Assembly (NCBI GenBank): GCA_028280065.1
Contig: JANQMN010000088.1
Location: forward strand, 48,241 to 112,240
DNA from: Hahella sp.
Lineage (GTDB): Bacteria > Pseudomonadota > Gammaproteobacteria > Pseudomonadales > Oleiphilaceae
Direction of reading: 5' to 3'
Length of the DNA stretch: 64,000 bases
The position numbers were made by a program, and so were the translations under genes. Positions 56,461 through 64,000 of the stretch are shown piece by piece (position 1 is the first letter of the stretch; each line of letters opens with the position of its first letter). Under the pieces are notes generated by a model, which was not told the DNA's origin, made no database searches, and saw nothing but the letters and a program-made list of their open reading frames with translations.

Positions 56461-56861
56461 TTCTAGATGAGGATCTTTTTTTTTACCTTTGAGGCAAAGT
56501 CTTCGCTTCTATAGCGGCTAATAGCAAGCTCGTAGGGATTTGACATTCCTTATCTCCTGATATGTCCTTTTAACACAGACCGGGAGCTTACCTAGAATGG
56601 AGTTGGGATGGATAGAGGTGATCTCTCCTTTTACTGTAAGATATTTCTCACATTCTGTCTTGAACACCGTAATAATATCGAATCTAATTGTCGCTGTTCT
56701 GAGTTTATCGTGTCTTTTAAAACATAGGGGTAACCGGCAAAACGCGGAAATTGGAGTTAGCTTTATCAGTTCCAAGCTATGCAATGAGCTATACGGAAGT
56801 TTTATTGGAATTGCCAAAGCGGGGCGTCGCCCTTCCAGGGCTTAGTTTGTAGGTGCCTAAA

Positions 56862-56881
56862 CCGGTGGCTGAAGCCACCGG
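56862..56881. repeat. Palindromic interspersed repeat, copy B1
   Basis: CCGGTGGCT and AGCCACCGG pair perfectly around GA. The surrounding GTAGGTGCCTAAAC recurs in degenerate form before copy B2 (TAGGTCCCTAAAC). Confidence 0.7.
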
Positions 56882-57016
56882 CTATACGACTTTCCCCCCT
56901 ACGGGGGATTGCACTTTGATTGGGATTGGATGTTTTCGAATTTTGGCTGCTAACCAAAAGATTTGAAGCCTTTAGGCAGTTGCTTTTATTTGCCCCGAAG
57001 GGGGTATGTAATATAG

Positions 57017-57036
57017 CCGGTGGTTTTAACCACCGG
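57017..57036. repeat. Palindromic interspersed repeat, copy A2
   Basis: CCGGTGGTT and AACCACCGG pair perfectly; the flank GGTATGTAATATAGCC matches copy A1. The sequence is related to copy B1 through CCGGTGG. Confidence 0.7.
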
Positions 57037-57070
57037 TAAGCTTTACAAGGCCTGGTTTATAGGTCCCTAA

Positions 57071-57094
57071 ACCAGCGGCTGACGCCCACGGCTG
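57071..57094. repeat. Palindromic interspersed repeat, copy B2 (degenerate)
   Basis: ACCAGCGGCTGACGCCCACG followed by GCTG retains the B1 layout but lost several pairings. Confidence 0.5.
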
Positions 57095-57244
57095 ATATGA
57101 CTTCCCCCTTTGGGAGATCGCGAATTCGACGACTGCAAGTCAATTAACAGATGAACTTTTGTCTGCTCGCCTATTGACTGTCATGAAGCATTGCAGGATG
57201 CTTGCTGGCTGTTTAGAAATCTACAATAAGATGGAAACTTTATT

Positions 57245-58366
57245 ATGGCTGAGCAACCTTCCAGACGACCCGCTAACCCAAATTTTTCTTCGGGTCCTTG
57301 CAGTAAACGCCCAGGTTATTCGTTAGCCGAACTGAATACCGCGACGCTAGGACGCTCGCATCGATCCTCCTTGGGTAAAGATGCGCTAGGACGCGCTTGT
57401 TCTGAAACCGCGCGGATTTTGGGATTGCCCGAAGGATATCTGGTCGGTGTCGTGCCGGCCTCCGATACCGGGGCCATGGAAATGGCGATGTGGTCAATGC
57501 TCGGCGCCAGGCCGGTGGATGTGTTTGCCTGGGAATCCTTTGGCAAGGGCTGGGTCACCGATATCGTCAAGCAACTGAAGCTGGAGGACGTGAGTTTATT
57601 TGAAGCCGACTATGGAAAGTTGCCGGATCTTAGCCAGGCGAATCCGGAACATGATGTGGTATTTACCTGGAACGGTACGACTTCCGGGGTGAAGGTACCG
57701 GATGCCGATTGGATCAGTGACGACCGGAAAGGCTTGACCATCTGCGATGCCACTTCCGCCGTCTTTGCCATGGAGATGCCTTGGGAAAAGCTGGATGTCA
57801 TCACCTATAGCTGGCAAAAAGTGCTGGGTGGCGAAGGGGCTCACGGCATGCTGATTTTAAGTCCGCGGGCGGTTGAGCGGCTGGAATCCTATACGCCGTC
57901 CTGGCCGTTGCCGAAAATTTTCCGGCTCACCAAAGGCGGAAAGCTGATGGCGGATGTATTTAAAGGCTCCACTATCAATACCCCGTCAATGTTGTGTGTG
58001 GAAGATTACCTTGATGCGCTGGCTTGGGTTGACAGCTTGGGTGGCGTCGCGGCATCCATTGCCAAATCGCAAGCAAACCTGAAAGCGGTGGAGAACTTTG
58101 TCGCGGCCAACGATTGGATTCATTTTCTCCCGGAGTCCGAAGCGATCCGCTCCAATACCAGTGTTTGCCTCACGCTGGATCTCCCCGCCGACCAAGTCAA
58201 GAAGCTTGTGAAGGTGCTGGCCGACGAAGGCGTGGCTTACGATATCGGCGCTTATAGGGATGCGCCCGCCGGAATTCGGATTTGGTGCGGCAGTACCGTG
58301 GAGGCGAGCGATCTGGAAGCTATGCTACCCTGGTTGGCTTGGGCGTATCAGCAGCTTACCGCATAA
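57245..58366 (+). CDS. serC: Phosphoserine aminotransferase
   Basis: A 373-residue PLP enzyme. [13 protein letters not shown] is the opening of the alternative (Methanosarcina/alphaproteobacterial) SerC subfamily rather than the E. coli type. The PLP lysine is Lys192 in [14 protein letters not shown]. It makes 3-phosphoserine from phosphohydroxypyruvate and glutamate. It lies 124 bp upstream of serA, so the two form the serine pathway. It marks the return to core-like composition after the island. Confidence 0.88.
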   Translation: MAEQPSRRPANPNFSSGPCSKRPGYSLAELNTATLGRSHRSSLGKDALGRACSETARILGLPEGYLVGVVPASDTGAMEMAMWSMLGARPVDVFAWESFGKGWVTDIVKQLKLEDVSLFEADYGKLPDLSQANPEHDVVFTWNGTTSGVKVPDADWISDDRKGLTICDATSAVFAMEMPWEKLDVITYSWQKVLGGEGAHGMLILSPRAVERLESYTPSWPLPKIFRLTKGGKLMADVFKGSTINTPSMLCVEDYLDALAWVDSLGGVAASIAKSQANLKAVENFVAANDWIHFLPESEAIRSNTSVCLTLDLPADQVKKLVKVLADEGVAYDIGAYRDAPAGIRIWCGSTVEASDLEAMLPWLAWAYQQLTA

Positions 58367-58490
58367 TCCGAGCCGAAAAAACCAGGATGAGGCGTGGCTT
58401 GCCGCGCTTCGTTGCGGTTTTTGAATTTTTACGGCACTCCGAACAGTTAATTCAGCACCCCTACAACTAAAACAATATCAGGAGCATAAC

Positions 58491-59690
58491 GTGACCAGTC
58501 TTTCTGAAGGTCGGCAAACGTCTTTTAAAATTCGCACCTATAATTCTATCGCGGTTAAAGGACTCGAAGAATTTCCCCGCAACCGCTATGAGGTTGCCAG
58601 TGAAATCACCCACCCGGACGCCTTTGTTCTGCGTAGCCATAAGTTATACGACGAAACCCTTCCCGATACCGTCAAAGCGATTGCCAGGGCCGGTGCCGGT
58701 GTCAACAACGTTCCGGTAGAACGTTGCAGCGGCAAAGGCATCGTCGTTTTCAATACCCCCGGAGCCAACGCCAATGCTGTGAAAGAGCTGGTTCTAGCCG
58801 GCTTGCTGCTTAGCTCCCGGGGTATCAGTCAAGGGAACAGTTTTGTTCAGACGCTGGAAAACCAATCTGATGCCAAAGCGCTGGCAAAGTATCTGGAACA
58901 GCAGAAAAAGGCGTTTAAAGGCTCTGAAATTGCCGGAAAAACCCTGGGTGTTGTCGGCTTGGGGGCGATCGGTTCCATGGTCGCCAATATGGGGGTTGCA
59001 TTGGGCATGAAGGTGATTGGCTTTGACCCGGCCATATCCGTAGAGGCTGCCTGGCGCTTATCCAGCGAGGTCGGCAAGATGGAGAATCTGCAATCCCTGC
59101 TGGCCAGAGCCGACTTCGTATCGCTGCATGTCCCGGCAATCGAGGCTACGCACCATTTACTTAACAAGGATACCTTGGCCGTCGCCAAGCCAGGTTTGCG
59201 GCTATTGAACTTTGCCCGGGAAGAGGTGGTCGATACCCAAGCGGTCATCGCCGCGTTGGACAGCGGCAAACTGGCGGGTTATACCAGTGATTTCCCGACC
59301 CCGGAACTGATCGGGCGTTCAGATGTCATCCTGACCCCGCACATTGGCGCCAGCACCGAAGAGGCGGAAGAGAACTGCGCGGTGATGGCGGCGCAGCAGT
59401 TACGGGATTACCTGGAAAACGGCAACATTAAAAATTCCGTGAATTTCCCTTTTGCCAGCATGGAGCGCACCAGCGGCCACCGAATCACCTTTAGTAACGA
59501 AAATGTATCCGGTGTGCTTGGCCACGTGCTCTCTGTGCTCGCCGAAAAAGAAGTGAATGTGATTGACATGCTTAACAAGAGCCGTGACAACCTTGCCTAT
59601 AATATTCTCGATGTCGAACAGCCCCCTTCGGAAGAATTGTTGGCAGCCATCGCGGCAGTCGATCATGTGATTAGCGTGCGCTTGGTGTAA
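58491..59690 (+). CDS. serA: D-3-phosphoglycerate dehydrogenase
   Basis: A 399-residue protein; GTG start after CAGGAG. TLGVVGLGAIGSMVANMGVA is the NAD-binding motif, LLNFAREEVVDT and LTPHIGASTEEAEEN carry catalytic Arg/Glu/His positions, and the last 80 residues form an ACT domain (VLGHVLSVLAEKEVNVIDML) that could bind serine. It oxidises 3-phosphoglycerate, feeding serC upstream. The length fits the short ACT-containing class. Confidence 0.9.
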   Translation: MTSLSEGRQTSFKIRTYNSIAVKGLEEFPRNRYEVASEITHPDAFVLRSHKLYDETLPDTVKAIARAGAGVNNVPVERCSGKGIVVFNTPGANANAVKELVLAGLLLSSRGISQGNSFVQTLENQSDAKALAKYLEQQKKAFKGSEIAGKTLGVVGLGAIGSMVANMGVALGMKVIGFDPAISVEAAWRLSSEVGKMENLQSLLARADFVSLHVPAIEATHHLLNKDTLAVAKPGLRLLNFAREEVVDTQAVIAALDSGKLAGYTSDFPTPELIGRSDVILTPHIGASTEEAEENCAVMAAQQLRDYLENGNIKNSVNFPFASMERTSGHRITFSNENVSGVLGHVLSVLAEKEVNVIDMLNKSRDNLAYNILDVEQPPSEELLAAIAAVDHVISVRLV

Positions 59691-59772
59691 AGATGCCGGC
59701 TGACAGGAACCGGCCTGTATCTCAAATGGCTCAGCCGGATTCCTGCCTGGATTCACGCGAAGGTGCCGGGGT

Positions 59773-60519
59773 ATGGCATTAAACGGCAAAGAAATCTACC
59801 GGACCCATGATGCTTATGGTCCGATCATTGTTATGGATCAGGGGCAAAAACGTTTTTTGAGTTTTGGCAATGGCGAAGAACAGAGTTGTCAGGTCATTGA
59901 CGACCCGTCCTTGCTGATTCACGAATACAATCGGGTCATGCTGTTGGCCATGCTGTTCGAGCCTTTTCAACGGGTTACCATGTTAGGGCTGGGTGGCGGC
60001 ACCTTGGCCCAATGTCTCTGGCAGCGTCTGACAATCCCGAAGCTCCATGTCGTGGAACTGCGGGAATCCATTTATCAGGTTGCGCGCAAATATTTCGCTT
60101 TTCCCCGCGCCCGTCACCTGCACGTGACTATTCAAGATGCAGTGGAATATATGGAAGCACAGGAATGCGGGGCAACCGATCTGATTTTGAGTGACATCTT
60201 TACCGCTGACGGCTTTGATCTCAGCCTCTACTGCCCCAGCTTCTTGTTGAATTGTCACGGGCACCTTTCGCGGCGCGGCTGGATGGTGATCAACTGTTGG
60301 TTGGATGCCCGGCAACGTCAGGGTTTCATCGCGGACCTACAGGAGGTTTTTCAAGACGTTCGAATGGCGATGACCCAGGAAGGCAACTGTGTAATCTTTG
60401 CCGGGAAAAATCCGGGGCCAAAACTCGACAGGGCATTGGAACTTAGCGCTTATAGTTTATCGGAACGGCTTGGATTTTCGCTTCTGCCCTTGCTGCGAAA
60501 GCTGAAAACCGCCGTCTAA
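59773..60519 (+). CDS. Spermidine-synthase-like methyltransferase-fold protein
   Basis: A 248-residue protein of the SpeE-like fold. The motif MLGLGGGTLAQCLW replaces the canonical GGGDGG of true spermidine synthases, LHVVELRESIYQVARKYF holds the acidic binding residue, and DLILSDIFTADGFD the catalytic-region Asp. Such short homologues often act on unknown substrates. The RBS is weak. Confidence 0.8.
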   Translation: MALNGKEIYRTHDAYGPIIVMDQGQKRFLSFGNGEEQSCQVIDDPSLLIHEYNRVMLLAMLFEPFQRVTMLGLGGGTLAQCLWQRLTIPKLHVVELRESIYQVARKYFAFPRARHLHVTIQDAVEYMEAQECGATDLILSDIFTADGFDLSLYCPSFLLNCHGHLSRRGWMVINCWLDARQRQGFIADLQEVFQDVRMAMTQEGNCVIFAGKNPGPKLDRALELSAYSLSERLGFSLLPLLRKLKTAV

Positions 60520-60687
60520 GTTCGAAAACTCCCATAAGGGCAGAGTTAAGTTGTCAAATTATGTGATCAACCGAGCGCTTTTCGGACCGCAGGATTGACG
60601 GCACCCTGGCGACTAGTTGTACCCTACTGCTTCTAACAAGTGTGAAAATGAATAACAAGCATTGTTACCCAGAATACTCTCAAAGCC

Positions 60688-62505
60688 ATGTATAAAACCC
60701 ATCTCAGTTTTCTGCTTCTGCTAACTATTCTTGCGGCCGGTTGCGATTCCGGTAGCTCGGTCCCACGGGTGCAACTGGACGAGACCAGTGTCGCCATCAA
60801 TTCCTTATCGGCGCCGCAAACTCTGGCGGAACGGGATATTGCCTACTTTGATGTCACCTATACGGCAAAGGAAAGCCTGGCTGCCGGCGATTACAGTATT
60901 TCCTGGGAAGTCGTGAACGGTCTGCAGACTTTAGACCTGGTCGAATGGAATTCTGACTCTGCCTTTGGCGGCCAGGCATCGGATCAGCCGGAATGTTACG
61001 GGGTTGCCGATGCCGAAGAGCCACCGATCACCAGTCCGCCAGATCCGGACTCGGACGAACCTTACACCGCTACAATCGGATTTCTGGCCCCGAGCGTGGA
61101 TTCCGACACGGTTTTGACGGTCGAGGTCCGCGTAACCGGGGACGAGGGCATTGGCGAGGAACGGATCGTCACGGCCATTGAAACGGTAACAATTACCGTA
61201 CTCGCGCAGCCGCCGACGATTTCCTTGCTTGATGCCAATCTGCATGGCTGTGTCGCCGCCGCTGCCGAGCAATGTGGTGATGCGGCAGTCTTCCGGCTAA
61301 CTTGCGAGCAACCGGTTCTTGAGCTGAGCGGGATCGAGCAACTGCAAACTCTGCAACGGCTTGAATTAAACTTATCCGGTGCCGCGATGGAGCCATTCGC
61401 GCTGTTGCCGGGACTTACCCGGCTGGAGTTGTCCGGGACTGCCGCGACGGGTAATTTGGAGCCTATCAATCAGCTTTCGGCTTTACGCGGATTAGGAATA
61501 AGTCTGGAGTTTATGGAAGGAAATGCGCTCGACAGCGGCCAACTGCAAACTATCCTGCCGCAGTTGGAGTTTCTCCAGCTCTGCTCCAGTCAACTACAAA
61601 CGATCGGACCTCTCACGGCAGCCGCCAACTTGTCCACTCTCCATCTGTGCGATTTTGGCCTAACGGAACTGAGCACGCTGCAAAGCCTGGAGCAACTGCA
61701 GAGCTTTAGTTATCTGCAACGAAAAAATACCGATGACGGCGGAGAACTGTTGTTCGATTTCAATAATTTGCAGGGTCTCACCTTATTAACGGAACTGACA
61801 GTGGATGGCGAACGGATGCCGGATGCCGGAACGGAAAGAGGCGCCGATCTGCGGGTATTGGCAGACTTTGTGAACCTGACCAAGCTGCAACTGAACTATG
61901 CGCAAGTTGCGGACTTGACGCCCATAATGGAGCTGACAGATTTAACGGAGCTGGAACTGTCGAACAACTATATTCAGAATATTGATGCATTGGCAGAACT
62001 GATTCGCGTCGAGCGGTTGGTCTTGGACAATAATCTGCTCACCAATCTGGAAGCACTCGGCAGTTTGTCGAGGCTGGAAAGTCTGGTTGCCGATGATAAT
62101 CTGATCACCACCGATCGCGGATTAAATGATTTAAATCGCCTACAGAGCATCAGCATGCGTAACAATCAGCTGACACGCCCCTCCTCGCTGGGCAACCTCA
62201 ACAATCTGGAAACCGCCGATTTTGGCAACAACCAGATCACCTCGCTGACATCATTGCGCAATCGCGATTTGCATACGCTGATAGCTGACGGAAATGCGGT
62301 AACCCGCGATGATTTTATTGAAACTCTTCCCAATATTCGGTCGTTGGATATCAGTTGCAACCCGCTCACTGAGATTGATGATATCGCTGTAAGCCCAACC
62401 TTAAATGAACTTATCCTCAGCCCCGAAACTCTCGATGCAGAAAGCCTGCAGCTACTAAACGACGAATATACCGGCTCCTTCACACCGAAGACCTGCACTG
62501 AATAG
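60688..62505 (+). CDS. Leucine-rich-repeat lipoprotein
   Basis: A 605-residue lipoprotein. The lipobox is LAAGC (residues 15-19) after MYKTHLSFLLLLTI. Residues ~20-180 are beta-rich and acidic. From ~200 to 590 internalin-like leucine-rich repeats dominate (LTELELSNNYIQNIDALAEL is a clear copy), so the protein should present a curved binding surface at the cell envelope. No anchor other than the lipid is visible. The start has a poor ribosome site. Confidence 0.83.
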   Translation: MYKTHLSFLLLLTILAAGCDSGSSVPRVQLDETSVAINSLSAPQTLAERDIAYFDVTYTAKESLAAGDYSISWEVVNGLQTLDLVEWNSDSAFGGQASDQPECYGVADAEEPPITSPPDPDSDEPYTATIGFLAPSVDSDTVLTVEVRVTGDEGIGEERIVTAIETVTITVLAQPPTISLLDANLHGCVAAAAEQCGDAAVFRLTCEQPVLELSGIEQLQTLQRLELNLSGAAMEPFALLPGLTRLELSGTAATGNLEPINQLSALRGLGISLEFMEGNALDSGQLQTILPQLEFLQLCSSQLQTIGPLTAAANLSTLHLCDFGLTELSTLQSLEQLQSFSYLQRKNTDDGGELLFDFNNLQGLTLLTELTVDGERMPDAGTERGADLRVLADFVNLTKLQLNYAQVADLTPIMELTDLTELELSNNYIQNIDALAELIRVERLVLDNNLLTNLEALGSLSRLESLVADDNLITTDRGLNDLNRLQSISMRNNQLTRPSSLGNLNNLETADFGNNQITSLTSLRNRDLHTLIADGNAVTRDDFIETLPNIRSLDISCNPLTEIDDIAVSPTLNELILSPETLDAESLQLLNDEYTGSFTPKTCTE

Positions 62506-63040
62506 GCAATCTCCGTTAGCCTAATTGCCCCGGCAATCCCGGTAGGGAGTAAGAAATGGCGGTGAGTCCGCCTATACTTAATCTGCGCTAGCCTAAAAGC
62601 GCCAGAAATCGAAAACGAAGGCAACGCAGGGCAAAGACTCAAGCTGTCATTGCTACAATAACTTGGTATGGAGTGAAGGGTTTTCGCCCGAAACGGCGCT
62701 AGCACCTATGAATGGGTCTTTTAGCGCTGTTCAAGGCATCTATGCAACTCATTTATAAAGGAATTAGGCGGCTTGAAATTGATTTCAGGCGAGTTGTATA
62801 AAAACTGTTTAACTCATAATCATCTCAACCGGTGAGTAAGGAAGTGTGCGTATTGGCACTGACGTTTTTCCTTCGCTGGCATGCAAGGTTGTCGCAACGA
62901 GTTTGTCGTAAAGAACTTGTCGCAAGGATTTTGTCGTAGAGAATGCTGCCGCGAAGAGAGTCAGGCTGATTCTCCGCCGTTAAACAACTACGATTTCGTG
63001 AGATTGGATAGTGACACTACGAACATCATTTCATTGGGTA
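62506..63040. other. Intergenic stretch with tandem 14-bp repeats
   Basis: A 535-bp stretch. The plus-strand open frame from 62881 is not accepted as a gene because it runs through the tandem repeat at 62889-62944 in 14-bp steps, which are not a multiple of three. Confidence 0.5.
62889..62944. repeat. Four tandem imperfect 14-bp units
   Basis: TTGTCGCAACGAGT, TTGTCGTAAAGAAC, TTGTCGCAAGGATT and TTGTCGTAGAGAAT lie in tandem. They alternate between TTGTCGCAA and TTGTCGTAA/G, so the repeat also reads as two 28-bp units. Upstream of the C58 protease gene. Confidence 0.75.
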
Positions 63041-63778
63041 ATGCATTCAATTCTGGCCTTGAGGGTAGTGCCGATTCAAGCTTCGGCGCAGCGCTTTGGC
63101 GGCCATTGCGTATGGCGTTTCTCGCAGTTGCAGAGCCCTGTGAAAGGTCTGATTTGCAATCACCGGGAAACCGGAGGCGGGGTCTGCGAAATGCTCTCGG
63201 CCAAGTGGCTGGAAGAGCATGCAAAGGGCGGCAGTATCGTCAACTGGATGATGGCGGCAAACGGAGAAGGATTGGATAGTGATAAAATACGTTACCTGAT
63301 GCAGTTGTTTGCCATCGGTTGCGGGATGCGCACCGGTGCATTGTCCGACACTTCCGGCGGCAGAATCGACCAAAATCTGGCAACGGATGCCTGGTTGCGA
63401 ATGCGGGGCGTTGTACGACGCCGCCAAATCAGTGGCGGAAAACTGCATAACGCATCGAATTCTGCGGGTACCCGTCAGAGTCTGAGTAAAAGAAATTTTT
63501 CCGAGCAGATCTCCCAGCAGATAATCAGCAGCCCCGGATCATACAAAATGATCGGCATCCATGGAGATCGATTTGCCCATGCCATGGCAGCCTGGAGCGA
63601 CCAGGATGTCAGTTTCTTCGATCCCAACTTTGGTGAATTTTGGTTCGCCAGGCCGAATGACTTTCTCTCCTGGTTTCCCCTGTATTGGCAGATGGCAGGA
63701 TATGCGATGCCAGCGCTCGGCCTCAACGAGGGTTATTCGATCCAGGAATATGGCCTGCCTTCCCGGATAGCGGCTTAA
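63041..63778 (+). CDS. YopT/C58-type cysteine protease-like protein
   Basis: A 245-residue protein from ATG 63041; a GTG at 63011 would add 10 residues. The C58 triad arrangement is present: Cys in GGGVCEMLSAKWLEEH, His in IHGDRFAHAMAAW, and Asp in VSFFDPNFGEFWF. Cys-His spacing is 131 and His-Asp 14, near YopT (119 and 16). C58 enzymes are cysteine proteases, several of them secreted effectors. The N-terminus is uncertain because the region 62960-63130 also looks coding in another frame. No secretion system or partner gene is visible. Confidence 0.68.
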   Translation: MHSILALRVVPIQASAQRFGGHCVWRFSQLQSPVKGLICNHRETGGGVCEMLSAKWLEEHAKGGSIVNWMMAANGEGLDSDKIRYLMQLFAIGCGMRTGALSDTSGGRIDQNLATDAWLRMRGVVRRRQISGGKLHNASNSAGTRQSLSKRNFSEQISQQIISSPGSYKMIGIHGDRFAHAMAAWSDQDVSFFDPNFGEFWFARPNDFLSWFPLYWQMAGYAMPALGLNEGYSIQEYGLPSRIAA

Positions 63779-63811
63779 CTAGTGTAGCGTCCCATATAGA
63801 TAGCACATTAA

Positions 63812-63910
63812 GCGAGTCGCTAAAGGGTCAGATACTAGGCGCGTTTGCGAAGGAATATTGGGCATCTTTCGAGCAATCGCAACAACTTAGATGGCCCTTT
63901 AGCGGCTCGC
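63812..63910. repeat. Inverted repeat at the window edge
   Basis: GCGAGTCGCTAAAGGG (63812-63827) and CCCTTTAGCGGCTCGC (63895-63910) pair at 15 of 16 positions across a 67-bp spacer. The right arm includes the stop of the partial minus-strand frame. It may be an insertion-element end or a hairpin. Confidence 0.45.
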
Positions 63911-64000
63911 CCTCCGGGTGGCCCTCAGATTCACCACAATGGTGTTGCACTTCTTGGCAAGGTAGGCGACATTCCCTGCGAAATGCGCCTTATTGTGGCA
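63899..64000 (-). CDS. Unidentified C-terminal fragment (partial)
   Basis: The minus-strand frame is open from the window edge to TAA at 63899-63901, giving 33 residues (CHNKAHFAGNVAYLAKKCNT, then a basic end). No family recognised. The inverted repeat at its end suggests a possible mobile-element gene, which is inference. Confidence 0.3.
   Translation of the reverse strand, partial: CHNKAHFAGNVAYLAKKCNTIVVNLRATRRASR

Larger units (their letters stand above)
56461..57244. other. Gene-poor stretch with palindromic repeats
   Basis: About 780 bp without convincing genes; the short open frames on both strands have atypical composition. The right half carries three of the interspersed palindromic repeat copies at 56862-56881, 57017-57036 and 57071-57094, and a C-rich/G-rich hairpin near 56894-56908. 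It separates the island from serC. Confidence 0.55.

Noticed and set aside
56518..56845. Short open frames on both strands in the gene-poor stretch
   Set aside because: No ribosome site, no domain, composition typical of non-coding sequence, and they overlap one another.
62881..63279. 132-codon open frame as a separate gene
   Set aside because: Its start runs through 14-bp tandem repeats and its end overlaps the C58 domain in another frame; at most it holds the lost N-terminus of that gene.

Overview
The window looks like a chromosomal segment of an aerobic, probably marine or other aquatic, gammaproteobacterium. The evidence is a valine-degradation operon (mmsA, acyl-CoA dehydrogenase, two crotonase-fold genes, mmsB), djlA, thiI, ppnN, a FadL-type porin, tandem cyclopropane-synthase genes behind a DUF1365 gene, and PEP-CTERM proteins. 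No rRNA, tRNA, CRISPR array or complete transposase was seen. Genus and species cannot be fixed from the sequence alone.

Layout. 1-4.5 kb: the end of a DUF1365 gene, two cyclopropane-fatty-acid-synthase family methyltransferases, and a histidine kinase facing its probable response regulator tail to tail. 4.7-7.6 kb: a small lipoprotein and a CHASE-GGDEF-EAL protein that share a terminator. 7.75-15.27 kb: a tightly packed eight-gene operon encoding a PhoU-like/aminoglycoside-phosphotransferase-fold kinase, an ATP-grasp enzyme, an HPr-kinase-related protein, a degenerate histidine phosphatase fused to a Nudix domain, an intact histidine phosphatase, a calcineurin-type phosphoesterase, a small amphi-Trp/XXXCH-like protein and a Nudix hydrolase. 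It resembles the predicted but functionally uncharacterised 'GAK' (grasp-and-kinase) neighbourhoods and is the best candidate here for an undescribed system. 15.3-17.2 kb: a divergent SDR/TetR pair with two palindromic operators between them.

17.8-24.3 kb: a 1,737-residue secreted DUF1800 protein carrying twelve alternating repeats, followed by its DUF1501 partner. 24.4-29.7 kb: minus-strand genes for a DUF4214 secreted protein, DjlA, an LCM-type methyltransferase, a YiiX-like papain-fold protein and a site-2 protease. 30-37 kb: a FadL porin and the valine operon, which runs on the minus strand. 37.4-45.4 kb: a REC-TPR regulator, a cytochrome c, ppnN, thiI, an alpha/beta hydrolase and a PhoD-like phosphatase.

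45.4-57.2 kb is visibly A+T-richer and reads like an acquired island. It holds a LuxR-type solo regulator, a PEP-CTERM protein, a secreted protein, a 2,130-residue Vps62/lipase/LamG protein, a second PEP-CTERM gene whose signal peptide is put out of frame by a 7-bp tandem duplication, a minus-strand pair of unknown genes, and palindromic interspersed repeats. 57.2-60.5 kb returns to core genes: serC, serA and a spermidine-synthase-like methyltransferase. 60.7-64 kb carries a leucine-rich-repeat lipoprotein, a YopT/C58-type cysteine protease, a 14-bp tandem repeat, and an inverted repeat at the end of a gene cut by the window edge.
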